In this document: piece by piece, positions 10,759-23,900 of the stretch
Numbering within the stretch: position 1 is the stretch's first letter
Layout: every line of letters starts with the position of its first letter
From: Hetaerina americana
Lineage: Eukaryota > Arthropoda > Insecta > Odonata > Calopterygidae
Assembly: GCA_022747635.1 (NCBI GenBank)
Contig: JAKTNV010000001.1
Coordinates: 38,930,072-38,994,071 of the forward strand
DNA length: 64,000 nt
Reading direction: 5' to 3'
Notes under the pieces: model-generated
Database searches by the model: none
What the model was told of the DNA's origin: nothing
What the model saw: only the letters and a program-made list of their open reading frames with translations
Translations under genes and position numbers: made by a program

Positions 10759-13700
10759 GTGAGTGATTTTGGGGAAGATTATTCGGGAGGTCTGGATCTA
10801 ATTAGGAGTGCAGCTGGTCATTTTTTTGGCCTTTTCTAACTGCGGAATGAACTTCGGTTTCTTGTCAGTTCAGCACTACCAGCCAGCGGATAGTTGGGTG
10901 CGAGGAAGTTGAAATAATTCTTGGCCGGCAAGTTCGCTCCCACTGAACGGCATACCTCACTTCTAAACGAAGATGGTTTTTGTAAAGGGAGCTGGCGTTC
11001 TTGATGTGAAGGAGAATTAGCTATCAATACGAAACTATTAATTCTCATAGATACATCCAAAGGGATTCAGTAAGATGTAATGATTCGTGTTGTGTCTGTC
11101 AACGGGTGTCGGCATTCGTTGCCATGCGACGTGTAAACATAAAACTGCAGCTCATTTTTAAATTTTACGAGCGAAAATCCAGAACTATTTAATTTCATGG
11201 TATTTATCGTGATATTTGAGAAAATGATCCTGAATGTAAATTAGTAATGTAGTCTAATATGCTGAGAGTGGCTAATATCCAAAAGTGCGTTCCGGAGGCC
11301 CACGGTGACATGCGTGTAATATGTTGGAAAATTATGCCTTAGGGTAACTCCGCTCTGTTTCATGGAACAATTTTTAAACCGCGTTCTACAACTTTTTTTA
11401 AAATGAGCTAAGGACATTTTTTTTATTGGAGTAGTGTCTAGTGAGTATGATTTTGAGATTTATGACTTTTATTTGTCATTTATGGGTCGTGTCTAGCGAA
11501 GATCTAAGATTCGGATTAACTTCCATACAATGCCCAACAAAAATAAATCCTGATGATACAAGTACTTTTGTACTTTTCGCTATCAAATATACCATGTTGA
11601 GTAACTCAAAAAAAATATTTAGTAGTAATATATCGGTAGTATTGTGAAATCGTTCTGTAAATCTTAGAGGGTTTTCAATATTTTGCCACCATTGGTACTT
11701 AGTGTCATGGCAACTCATAATGTCAAGCTCTTATATTAATGTCATTAATACCACATTATGCTGAACAAGATAATTTTATTACGTTCTCCGAAGGGTTCTT
11801 TCTTCTAAAAAGTTTACTTAATTAATCTCATGACTTTTTACGAGAGGTATCTTAAGTCTGCTTCCTGGTGAACGCGTTGGACCTCGAGTTCAATTATAAG
11901 CAAGCTTGACCAAATCTGGTAAAGTGAAAATACAGAAAGAAACCTTGGGGTCATTTGCTTCCATGACGCTCAACCACCTTCATCATGAAATCCGTTACCT
12001 GAATTTAGATTCTCATTAGCGCAGTCACCAACCCAGTTATTCTGGTGAATAGTGCGTCCACCGTCTTATCTGAAGGACGTCGCTTTGAATGCAGGGTCGG
12101 AAATGTATTTGCCGTTGCATTTTATGACTTTGTGAAGTGATATCTGTTACCGATGTTTTTGAAATATTTACTTACTTAAGTAAAAATTTTAGAACTGCCT
12201 TCTCAGAATATACTTTTAGTAATGATAAAGGACTAAAATTGACAAAATGTTTGCTGACAAATAATTCCTTATAGATTTTGTTTGCTACCAAGTTCATCGA
12301 ATACAGGCAATAAACCACTGGAGATGCAATACCAAGCTAAATTAGAAGAATATATATTTAGCAGCGAAAATTTGTGAATGCATAGAAATGAAATGTTTCT
12401 CCGTTATTTTCCAATGTCATTTGAAGCCATTGTTTTCATCCCTCTAACGTCGTTAGTGCTCGCAATAAATTACCCTAGATTCTTGTATCTTCTTCACGTT
12501 CTATTGTATGCATCAAAATGTAAGTGTTTAATTATTGAACGGTATCGTCAATTCCTCCTACTTACCCGACAGATTTCATGGTTGATGGCACGGGCTGTCC
12601 ATGTATTTATATAACAAGTGGCTACGGTTTCCGGACAAGCCCGTGGGACTCGCCTGACATGCCCGAAAATTTTGCTTTAGGAAAGAGCCACTTTTGTCAT
12701 TATTATTCACATTGCAATTAAATATTAGTCATCAGTGGACTTCATTTTATGATCACGTATATGAAGGTATTCATACTTATAGATAACGACAGACTGAGGC
12801 CGCCTACAACAAGGTTGACAGCGAATACTTCTATGCTTGGCTGAGTGCCACATTAGACCGTGGGTCGCCTACTCAGTGACCATATGCATCACTCTTCTAC
12901 TAATCTCGCTCTGGAATGGGTGGATTTAATTTATACATTGAATACTGGGGGATGTGTTTCCATCATGCTTCAATAAAATTGGTTCACAATTGCGGTATAT
13001 GTCGGTACGGATATAGAAATAACGTTCCAGCATTCATTACTTTTTGTGGAAAAGTATGAAAGCAAAATGAACCAGCAATTAGAAGCAGATCACCTACACA
13101 CACACGCCGGCTAATATGCGTATTAGCCCAGATCACCGAATTAATCCTGACATAGTGGCAGTTCTGATGTCAGCCATTGAGAAAACTCGCGCTTAAATAA
13201 TTGCACTCGAAATATGCTTTGAAATTTTTAAAAACTACCCCGGCAATGTCGTAAATAATGCTGCCGCAAGTTGGATATTTCGTTTTGTGTTGAGTAGTAA
13301 AAAATAGAATAGGATCTGGGAGTACTAAAATGTTTTTCAGCAAAAAAAATTCAACCAAGATACCTTGTCATTGTTTCTCGTGGCATGGTCTAAGTTATAA
13401 TAATAATTAAATGCAATCAAACGATCTAAGGCACCACCCCACTGTTGGTTAGTTTTGGTTTCCCCATTTACTATTCGAACTGACTAGTTTAGTGTGCTGG
13501 CTTCATTGAATTCTGAGGCTTCCGAATCGACCCCGGGCACGGAGCAGTGCCTGGTGATTGTTTTTAAGGTTTTGCGATTGTTCAGGTGATATCCCAAGAT
13601 AACTCAGTAAAGTCCATATCATCATATTATAAGACGATTTGAATCCGTGACCCGCACTTGTAGCGAGTTACCCTTTGGTTGGGCACTGGGCAGTCAAGAA

Positions 13701-16700
13701 CTTTGGTCATGAGGTTTTCTATCGGCAAGGATGAATTTCGACAGATTACGAGGCTAGAGACGGTGAAAATAAAATAGAAAAACAGATGAAAATAGCTTTT
13801 CATTTTAGTTATGTTTTCTCATTAGGCATATCATTGAGGAAATCAAAGAACCAAGATTGCAAGTGACATCAAGTGAATGAATCGAGTGAAAAGTGTATTT
13901 GGAGAGGAGCGGAAGTGAGCTCCTGCATGTGTGACATGCGTGTATTTCTGGTGCGGCGCAAATTTCTCAGAGTAGACTCCAAAAACTATGTTTTCGGAGT
14001 CCCTAAGGAATAGATTTTTGTATCCTCTATTGAAACACTTACTTAACGATTTATCTATTTCTTTAATGAAAACTTTGATATTTTGTCGATTTTAGGCGAC
14101 ACCCATTTCAAGGGAATGAAATCTGGATGGAAAAAGTGCTGCAAAAAATGATAAAAATAGCATACCTAATCATCGTTAAGGGCTAAAATGTATCGTATTT
14201 TCATGCGGTGAATTTTTTCCGTGCATTTTTAAGCTGCATCTAAAAATGATTAATAGGACACTTTGAGTAACTAGCAGAGAATTATAAGCAGGTTAGATAG
14301 ACTGCTTGGAAATATATGGAAAAATTGAGTAGGATCATCCAGTTCACTCTACTGCGAGGATTATCGTTAATAAAAACCTCCTTTTTAAGTCTTTCAAGCT
14401 AAATATAATGAGACAAAATATATTCAACAAAAAAATTGAGTATCCGTTATTACCTTTGCTGTTCAACACTTACATATATGTATGGCTAAAGATGGTTGGA
14501 AAGAACTGAAGATAGGAATGAACGTTGGTAAGGAATTCATTAAATCAGTTAGATTTGCGGATGATCAAGCTTTAGTTTGCCCGACAGCCAAGGTGCAGCA
14601 TGCTAAGTGCAGTGAAAAATCAGTGCGATGGGTAGAGGATGAGAACAACTACAAAGAAAACCAAGTCTTTCGGTTTTCAAGAAAGAGAAAGGCTAATTTA
14701 AATATTAAAATTGGATATATTAAACAGATTCAGGAAAGATGTTGTGGAATTTGGTCATTATGAGTTACAAATTTGCACTTTTCCACGGATTTATCTTTGG
14801 AAAAGTGCAAATTTATTTCTCATTATTAAAATTGGAGTTTATAAACTAGAGCTTGTGGAATAGTTAACGTTTCTCGGAAGTGTTCAAGACCAAAATGGTC
14901 AAAGCAGTAAAGATCAGAATGTAAGGAGAAGAATTGTGCTAGTCAAAGAAGCTTTCACAAGGAGGAAGGAATTTATTGCAGGGACGTTGGGTAAGGATGT
15001 TAAGAAAAGGCTCGTAAAACTTAGATTTGGAGCGTGATTTTGTAAGACGCGGAAACATGGTCGTGGAAACAGGATTATAAGCATAGATCGTAGGTTTTTG
15101 AAATGAGGGTGTGGAGAAGGATGGAGAAGGTGAAGTAGACTGATGGGAAACATACGAGGAAGCGTTAGCATGATGAGGGAGAAGAGGAGATTGTTGGTAG
15201 AAATTCAAAGGAGGCAGGAAAGATGGATGCCGAGCATTTTGATTGGCAATGAATTTTTAAAGACTGAAGGCCTTTCACGATGCGATTCGTGGGAAATTCA
15301 CCAACCCAAGACTGCACAGAAAAAGAAAATAGATTTCCGTCCGTTCACTTATTCGATTTGGTTTGCTGATTGGATAAACGAGTGAGGAAGTACTGCTGAA
15401 ACAAATCGATTTTCAGTCGAGCGACTTCAATCAAGAGTGCATATTGAGTCTATTGTTTCTCTTCCGCCTACCTCAGAGTTCATGAGTATATTGTTTTTCG
15501 GGAGGATCGGATTGGACAACGATTTAAATAATTCAGTTCTACGATTCCTACTATGAGTAACTACTATTTCTAAAAAACATTTTTCTGCATCAAAATATTC
15601 AACTTGAGATCTAAAGAGTATTTTGGTAATGGAAAAGGTTTTTACATGCATGCGAGTGAATTAGCAGTGAGGTTCTTTAAATTCCGCATATTTATAGCGG
15701 AAAAAATCGTTCCTAAATCTATTAGTTCAAGCTAACCTTCCTTTAATTTAATATTCGAGGTTCAATCACGAAAATTTAGTTGAGTTAAGTCTCGATCGTC
15801 AGGAGCCACCTCACCAAATGTTTTGAATTATTTCAGTCGAGCGTTAAATCTTTTTCGCTGTTTCTGCAATACTTCATCTCAGTATGATTTTTCTGAAGAA
15901 AATCTTATCTCCGTATTATATAACCAATTATATATATTATATATGTATTTAGCTCCATATTTGGATCCCTTTAACCCTCTCTTACAAAACGCAACGAACA
16001 AAGTCCCACAAAACTGAAGAGCAAGGCTGTTGTCATTTCTATAACACCAATTAATTTTGGTGTGGATTGCAGAGAAAAGTGCTACCTGCTTTTATCGCTC
16101 ATATTAATCCATTTTTCTATTCCTCTGACCACACACCTTGGAAAAGTCTCTTCCACTGTCATCGCTCCAAACTTGTCCTACCATAAACAGTTGCGCATTA
16201 GCCTCTGTGCGTGAATTCCTTCCACGTGGAACTTAAGGCAGGTCACTTTACAATTTTTGTAACGTTTGCAAGTATTACATCGATATAACCTGTAAGAAGT
16301 CACCTCATATGTACGGTTACGTGGAAATAGTGCCTTGGTGATCCTGATAAAATGTCTCCAATACCCTAGCATTTATACGATAATTAGGGATTGTTTCTTT
16401 GGCACAACTAGGGGTACTTACGCGTGGTGCTGTCTATAAGATGTAAAATTTAGTTAAAAGATTGTCCAAAAATAATATTATAGATAAGGGCTTCTCTAAG
16501 AGTAGGTCGGAGGAGCGGATCTTGAGAGCAACAATACGCCAGCACTTAGTGAGCGGGAAAAATAAATGAAAAGATCACATTTCAAAAGCGATTCTACTTC
16601 TAAGGTACCAACTAATTTTACCAATTTCGTCCAGAACACTGCCGAGATAGACAAACTGCTCCACCTGCTCTAGTTTTGCCCTCCTATTTTAGCGTTTAAC

Positions 16701-17636
16701 TCAAAAATTTTCTTTCCCTAAAACTGCATAATCTCTATTTTGTCTGCATTATTTTTATCACATACCTATCACACTAACTTTCCTCTACACTCAGCAGAAA
16801 TCGAAACCTCTTGACCTGGCCAACTAAAGATTGATGATACGCAAAACCTAAATGATTGTATGTATTGTCTACCGTCTCCGGTTTTTATCTCCAGCTTTTC
16901 CCAAGCCTCTTTAACTATTTCCTCAACATATACGTTGAAAGAACGGGTAATAATGGACACCCCTGTCATACCCGTTTTTTTAACACAACCCATCCGCGTT
17001 TTTCATTCGCCACTCGAACCTGAAAAGTCTAAGAGCTGTGCAGGCTGCAAATAAGTCTCACGTCCCTTCTATCAACTCGTATTTTATGAAAGATATTCAT
17101 TAATCCTACCTAATTTAATCTATAAAAAACCTCGATATCTACTAAACAAATACATACATTCTGATTGCATTTTATGTTTCTCTCTCTTATTTACGTCGTT
17201 GCTACTATGGCATCAAGCGTGCCTCTCCCCTTTCCGAATAGAAATTCATCATCCCCAACGTCATCATTTGTCCTCCTTTTATTTTCGCATTGATATTTCC
17301 GAGTACCACTTTGCGTGCAAAGTAAAACTTATTGTTCTATAGTCCTCAAATATGGCCTTTCCCCTTTTGCATGGGATCTAACACTGATCTGAAGAAATAT
17401 TGCGCCCAAATTCCTTCCTCATAATATGAATTAGTCCATAAAAACTCTTCTGCCACGTTTTCCTAATCTTTGGAGTATTACCGCGGGAATATTGTCCATC
17501 CTCGCCACCCTTTTTGGATTTGATTTCAATTGCCTAAATGCCCTTTCTACAGGTGTCTCACCATCAGGTACGTCTCGACTACGACAACACACACACACAC
17601 ACACGCACACGCACACGCGCACGCACACGCACACAC

Positions 17637-17668
<32 letters not shown>

Positions 17669-17903
17669 ATAAATATATATATATAAACCATAAACACAGT
17701 AATCAACCCGAAGGTCGGTTTGGTAGGGGATGGTAGAGTTCACCCAGTACTAAGCCCGATGGCGTATGAAATTCACACATCAGGGTAGGGGGGCCAGTTC
17801 CTTTCCCTGTGCCTGTTATGGTTTCCCAGGAAGACCTGGTACCCGAAATATCACATCACTTACCAAACCGACCTTCGGGTTGATTACTGTGTTTATAGTT
17901 ATG

Positions 17904-17973
<70 letters not shown>

Positions 17974-20900
17974 AATGAGAAGTAAGCTTGGATAATTGTT
18001 TTTCACATTTAAACGCTAATAATAAGTAATGCCTATTGTTATTAGCTTGTTTGTAATAAATGTGTTAATCAACACTAACACATTGATTACAAATTATTAT
18101 ATTAGTAGTTCGCCATTGAGGGGGAAATTTGAAAATTTCATGCCCGGATTTTTAACTCTCCCGCAAAGTTTTTCACGTAACTTCCATATTGCGTTTAAGT
18201 CCAACTGTAACAAGCTGATGTAGTAATCCACTTAACTTATGGAATAATGGCAATCCTATAGTTAACAATTTCAGCATAGATAATTTGGTATTCTCAAATA
18301 GCAATGGCATTACGATGATAGGTGGAAGATAAAATTATCAAGAAAGCATTTTCATTCGTAAAAAGCTTTTCAATATATGATAAAATAGTTAAATATACCA
18401 TGATAAAATTCTATGAATACTCATTATTAAGGAACTTCGGGCTAATTGTTTTGTTTTTGGCTAATCGGAGGAAACGAGAATACAAGAGGAGACAGTGAAT
18501 CCTCCCGCAGTGTTCAATAGTCTATCTTTTAGGTTGAAACTGTTTTCATATCCAAAAGAAGAAGCGATAATTAGTGCATGCAAATTTTCGAATACGCTCT
18601 TAGCGCATGGAAACGACCTCATCCGTATGGACAAAGTCAGAGAAAATCTTTCATATTCATCTACATAATACTCCGCAAGCCGCCGCAAGGGCGTGTGGCG
18701 GGGGGTGTTTGGTCACCACTTGTAAAAGAGAATAAAACCATTAGCAAAACCAAGAAATTCATGCTAATCTATACCCACAGAGGCAAATGCGATATTCATG
18801 CGAAAACCTTTTTAACTTACACGCATGCAAATACATATACTATCAACTAACATGCACATGCACGTACGAAGATATCTTATGTGTACGGAATTTTAATCTT
18901 GTCCTGACTAGTAAATCGAATGTCTTTACTAATTCTATAGTGACTTCGGTTTCTTACTATTATGATTCCTGATTGACCCGGGAAAGAACCAGTATTTGTA
19001 TACATCTGTATAGGAATCTACCTCCATTATCTTATCTTTGTGGTCTGATCTACCCAAATAGTGTGGGCCATGATAATTCCTATCGTGTCATTGTTAAACT
19101 TGTTTGTTCCGAACCTTTCTAAAAGTCTCAGTCTCCCTTGCTCTTTTCGCATCTCAAGTGGCTCCCAGCCTAATTCTCCTAAGAGGCCTGTCACTTTCGT
19201 CTTCTTGTTGCAACAATTTTTGACGAAACTGGCAGATTTTCTCTGGACTTTATCTAATTTTTGTTGCCAAACTTTCCCCCAAGGATACTTGCGGCACAAT
19301 CCAAATGAAGCCTAACTAGACATATTGATTAAATAGACAGTTTGCTCAAATTATTGTTGTTCTGGAAGGACAGCGAAGATTGTGAAACTGAATTAAGTAC
19401 TCCATAAACGCTGTATGATGATTTATTTTTCCAGATATATCGTTAATCGTGACAGCGCGTCTGCCCATACACTTTTTTTAATACTGCCATCTCGTATACT
19501 TGTTTTTCAACGTAGAATAATAATACATGCTATGCTGATGTTGGTGCACTCAAGAAATATAGTAATCACTAGTATGCGAATTACCTTAAGAGCAAAACAA
19601 TCACATTGAAACTTATTTTACGATGGGCATGCTTTTCTAACCTGAAGTCCAAATCCTGTGCTCCCACTTTCGGGACGACGTGAGAATTGTTTCGCGGTGA
19701 TTCACTACGGGGTGGAATGACCGCGACGCAGTTATTCTTCTTCCTTGGTTTACCGTTCCACATAAATTTATCTTAATAAAATTTAAATATATCTTCCCGG
19801 CCAGGCTAGTCAGGTGGGTAGAGAAAAAGCCCTCAGATTCAAAGTCCTTCAGTCTGAATTTACACCTGGGGTCTCAACGATACGTTAGAATACTCACGAA
19901 CGTCTACCAGAACACGAGTTTAGGAACGCCTTATTTAACGAAAATTTGCTGTGTGAGAATAAAAATATTTCACAATCAAATCTTCGACAACCAAATGCAA
20001 CCAAAGAGAATGTGATGTTATTTTAATGCATGGATAAGGGCCACGCGAAGATTACGACGACCATTTCGCTCCTGAAACGTAAACTTAAATTAGACATGAC
20101 TATATCAGAGCAACCTTATCCGATACCTTATTTGTCTTAGGAGAGTTCTTCGGAATAAGGACAGAAACTACAAATTCGTAACTTCTCAGGACTAATTAAA
20201 ATCCCTTGCTCGAAGACATCGAGATTCATATGAGGATATATTCTGACGAACTTCCACACTACAATTGTATTCATCTGCTTCTGTAGATAACGAAACTGTG
20301 AAAAGTAAAGCATTTGTAATGCGTCGAATTGTTACCATAGGCTTATTTTCATAAAATTTGACTTACACTCTTGTGCTAGCAGTGTCCTCAAACTTTCAGT
20401 GAACTATATCGGGATGAGGTTGAATATTCAAAGTCGGAATCAAAATTTGAGGTTTCATTTTCTGCAGAAAATTATTCATCTTTAACCATTCTCTATTGAT
20501 GCTATCATGAGGCAAGAAAAAATTGTCTTGTTAAAATCGAATGAGGCAATTAAGTTCCAGTTTACAGATCGAAAATTAAACACTCTTGGCTTTTTAAAGG
20601 AAAAAACCTGAGTAGGAGGAACATTCTGCTGATTTACCTGTCTACCACGCGCGAAGAGCCTCTCTTCTTCTGCCGATCCATTAGGCTTAAAAGCTTAACG
20701 AACTTTTCATGACGTGAATCAGTTACGGAAGATCGCCGCATCGGGGAAAGTTTTGGACGCTCGCTCACTCATCGAAATTTCAACTGATTCGCGGTTAGAA
20801 AAATGGAATTTTCAGTACCGAAATGAAGATATAAAGAGAACAAGAAGCAACAGGGTATGGGATGAGGCATAAAAAATATTAATTATCCTTATTATTCTGG

Positions 20901-23900
20901 ATAATTGCAGCTTGAGATACTGGCTTCACTGACTGTCTTGAGTTTCTAATCCCGAACGAACAAATACACAATTGCCATTGCTTTGGAAATAAAAAATATA
21001 ACTATGCCGGATAACATTGTAACAATTATATTCTTTCGGATATAAAAATGCAACTTTGTGCGTTATGAAAATATTTATTACAAGAGTTTTAGGATTTGTA
21101 GCAGCACGCATAAAAAAAGAAAATAGTCTTGATGGTCCCGGAAACTATAATGAACAAGCACACCAATTAACATAAATACTGGTCCCTCACTGAGGATACA
21201 CAATCCTTGAGGTTAACATATGATGAAATACTCAGATACATTTAAAGCTTTTTGTACATTTTCTAGAGTGAATCGTGGAATAAAATTTTCGGCTAAAGGA
21301 GGGGGTTAAAGGGAGAGGGCAGAGGTTAGTATCGACCCCTTTCTTTTCCACGCCCCATCAGTAAAAAAGCACCAAGCATCCATCGTCCGCGGAAAACGAA
21401 ACACCGGCTCCCGGTCTAACAGTGCAGACATGTAATTATCACCTCAGCAACGGGCTCCCTCTGGGTATGAATGGAATTCGCTCACTTATTTATATTTTAT
21501 TTTATTCCCCGGTACTTCGTCCTGCATTTCCTTCGTGCGCCGAATTCCAAGCCATTTCCCTGTTGTTCCCGACCCACACACACACGCACCTCTTCTGGGG
21601 TGGGGAGAGTCTTGCCCTTTCCCTCCCATCCCCCGAGGATTGTCGCGTCTACGGCGAGGGATGGGCCGAAGGGTGGGAATGGCTAAGGAGGGAGGGGTAG
21701 CCTTGGCGGAGCCGTACCTCGGTGGAGTGGGGAATGGAGGGAGTAGTGACGAAGACGGAGGGATACCGTTAGCGGGGAGGTTTGCCGTGACGGCATGCCT
21801 GCCTTCAGCTCGGCGGCGGCGGCCGTAGTCTAACGGGTCCCCGCTGACCCCGAGAGGGGTGGGTGGCCCGAAGAGGAAAGGCGAGAGAACCAGGGGAGGA
21901 TGGGCGAAGTTGAAAAATGTATCGCTATAGTATTGGGTGCGATAATTGAAAATACAACTTTATTTCCTCGAATTTGATGAAAAAAATTATGGGCGTGGCT
22001 TTAACGAGAACTACTTGCATTTTTACTCGTTGCGGCTACTAATTCCGAAGAAAGTCCTATGTTTGAGTGTTTTTGGAAATTGGAGAAGTGCGGGCAAAAG
22101 GTTTGATTGTTAATGCCACTACATAATTACTGGAGATTTCAATTACAAGTATACCAAGATTAATTAGAGTAGGCCATTAAAATTTTAACGAAAAGCATTC
22201 TATACTTTATAAAAATCAGATGTTTTGGGATACAAAACAAATCTTCGGCATGACCATGGTGGTGGTCGCAGAAAGGGAAACCAACTGAATATAAATGTGG
22301 CTATTTATTTTGTCATTGTGCCGTAGGCTAATCAAAATAATATTATGCTTTGGGTATGCTTTAAGGTAAAAAAATATTTTTCAAGGGTTTCCTCATTTTT
22401 TGGAATAAATTCGTCTTATTTCTGTAATCACAAAGAGAAAGTTGAACGGGAAATATTAAGTACGAATATTAGTTAGGATTATGTAAAGCTGAAAAGGTCT
22501 TGATAGGAGTAGAATTGAAAAGGGAAGGTAGGAGGGCCGCAGTCAATTAATATTACGAATGAAGGACATTATGACGACGACTACCATGAGTGTAATTAGC
22601 ATCTCATGTACAAAGGAAGGCGGAATTTTCACGATGCTTCTGAAGATATTCCTTCCTCACCCAAAAATAGTTTTGGCTAAAGATAAATGTCACTTCCTTC
22701 TGAATGACTTATATGGAATTTGTTCGCAGCTGACCCATTTGCCAATCATCAACAGCATTTTAAATTAAAATATGTCGATAGAGGCCCAAACAAAATATAC
22801 GTATAACGTACAGTATACTCTCGCATCATTAATCTCCGTGCTGTTGGACCTCATCTTGCCGAAGATATGTTGGGTAGAAGCTTCTAACCCTTTAGCTTTG
22901 GGTCCCGCGGACGGAACGTGTTAAATACGAGTAATTGATTAGGAAGACAGATCACGGCTGTAACAAGAGGATAGCTCCATCAGTTGAGTTCAGCAAAATA
23001 TTAGATCCATGATTTTTAGCGGATGAGCTCAACGTTACTTATGCCATAGATGGCATGTGATGTCTTCTAGTGAAGATCCTCTCCGTTTGTGGAGCATTAT
23101 CATACGAAATAGCCTCCGAACTTCAAAATACTGAAACCCAACGCTCCTTCAAATCCTTCGATTTTGCATACTGTAGCGCGGGAGGACTCATGGTGAGGGC
23201 TGGGGAAAGGGGCGGGTGGTGTCAGAACTACGATGTAGATTAGGGGTGAAAAGAATTAGCTGTTCCTGCACCAGGCCCTTATTTTCCGCTCCGACTACTC
23301 CAGCTTCGACATCCGTGCCTTTACCTTCAAGGGAGAAGTGACTTCCCTTCTAAAAGATAATGAAATTAACATTCGAAATATCGGAGAATCGTTACAGAAA
23401 TACTTTTTTGAGGTGCTCGGACGGCTAATGTCATATTTCACCGTAAACTGAACTACAGGATTTATATTGGGTTAATATTGAGAAGGTAAACGTTAAACGG
23501 TACTCATCTCAATGACTTACTCTTTAGATTCGATATTATCGAGTGAAATGCTGTGCATTGTTATCAGTGCATCAGCTACAATCTTATCAGCTCCAAGAGT
23601 CAAGACCCGAGAACTTTTGTTGCAGTAGATTTGCCGAGGAAGGGCGTGGCATACTTCACGAAGCTATAAAATCTCAGTCGACAGGGATTAACGCCGGCAT
23701 AAATGGGGGGGGGGGACGGAAGGGAATTAATGGAGAAGCGCCCCAAGAAAATCAGCCGAGGTAGAGAGATTGCCTGGTGATGGGCCTGGCGGAAACACGA
23801 TGTGACAATTTCGGCCACGCCCGAATGAATTTGCGGAACCCCTCTGCCATTTCAATGTCCTGTCCTCGCAAAACATTGAACGCTTTTATCTTTTCGGCAA

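Noticed and set aside
13490..13700. GAATCCGTGACCCGCACTTG motif resembling an antisense tRNA arm
   Set aside because: Isolated half-motif without structure.
17431..17736. Frames encoding His-Thr or Val-Cys repeats
   Set aside because: Translations of the AC/TG microsatellite.
19801..19880. tRNA-like stretch (CTAGTCAGGTGGGTAGAG ...)
   Set aside because: Only an A-box-like half; no matching T arm or cloverleaf.
21422..21828. Overlapping frames in the GC-rich island
   Set aside because: Open in several frames at once because of GC content; Pro/Gly/Arg-rich with no recognisable protein.
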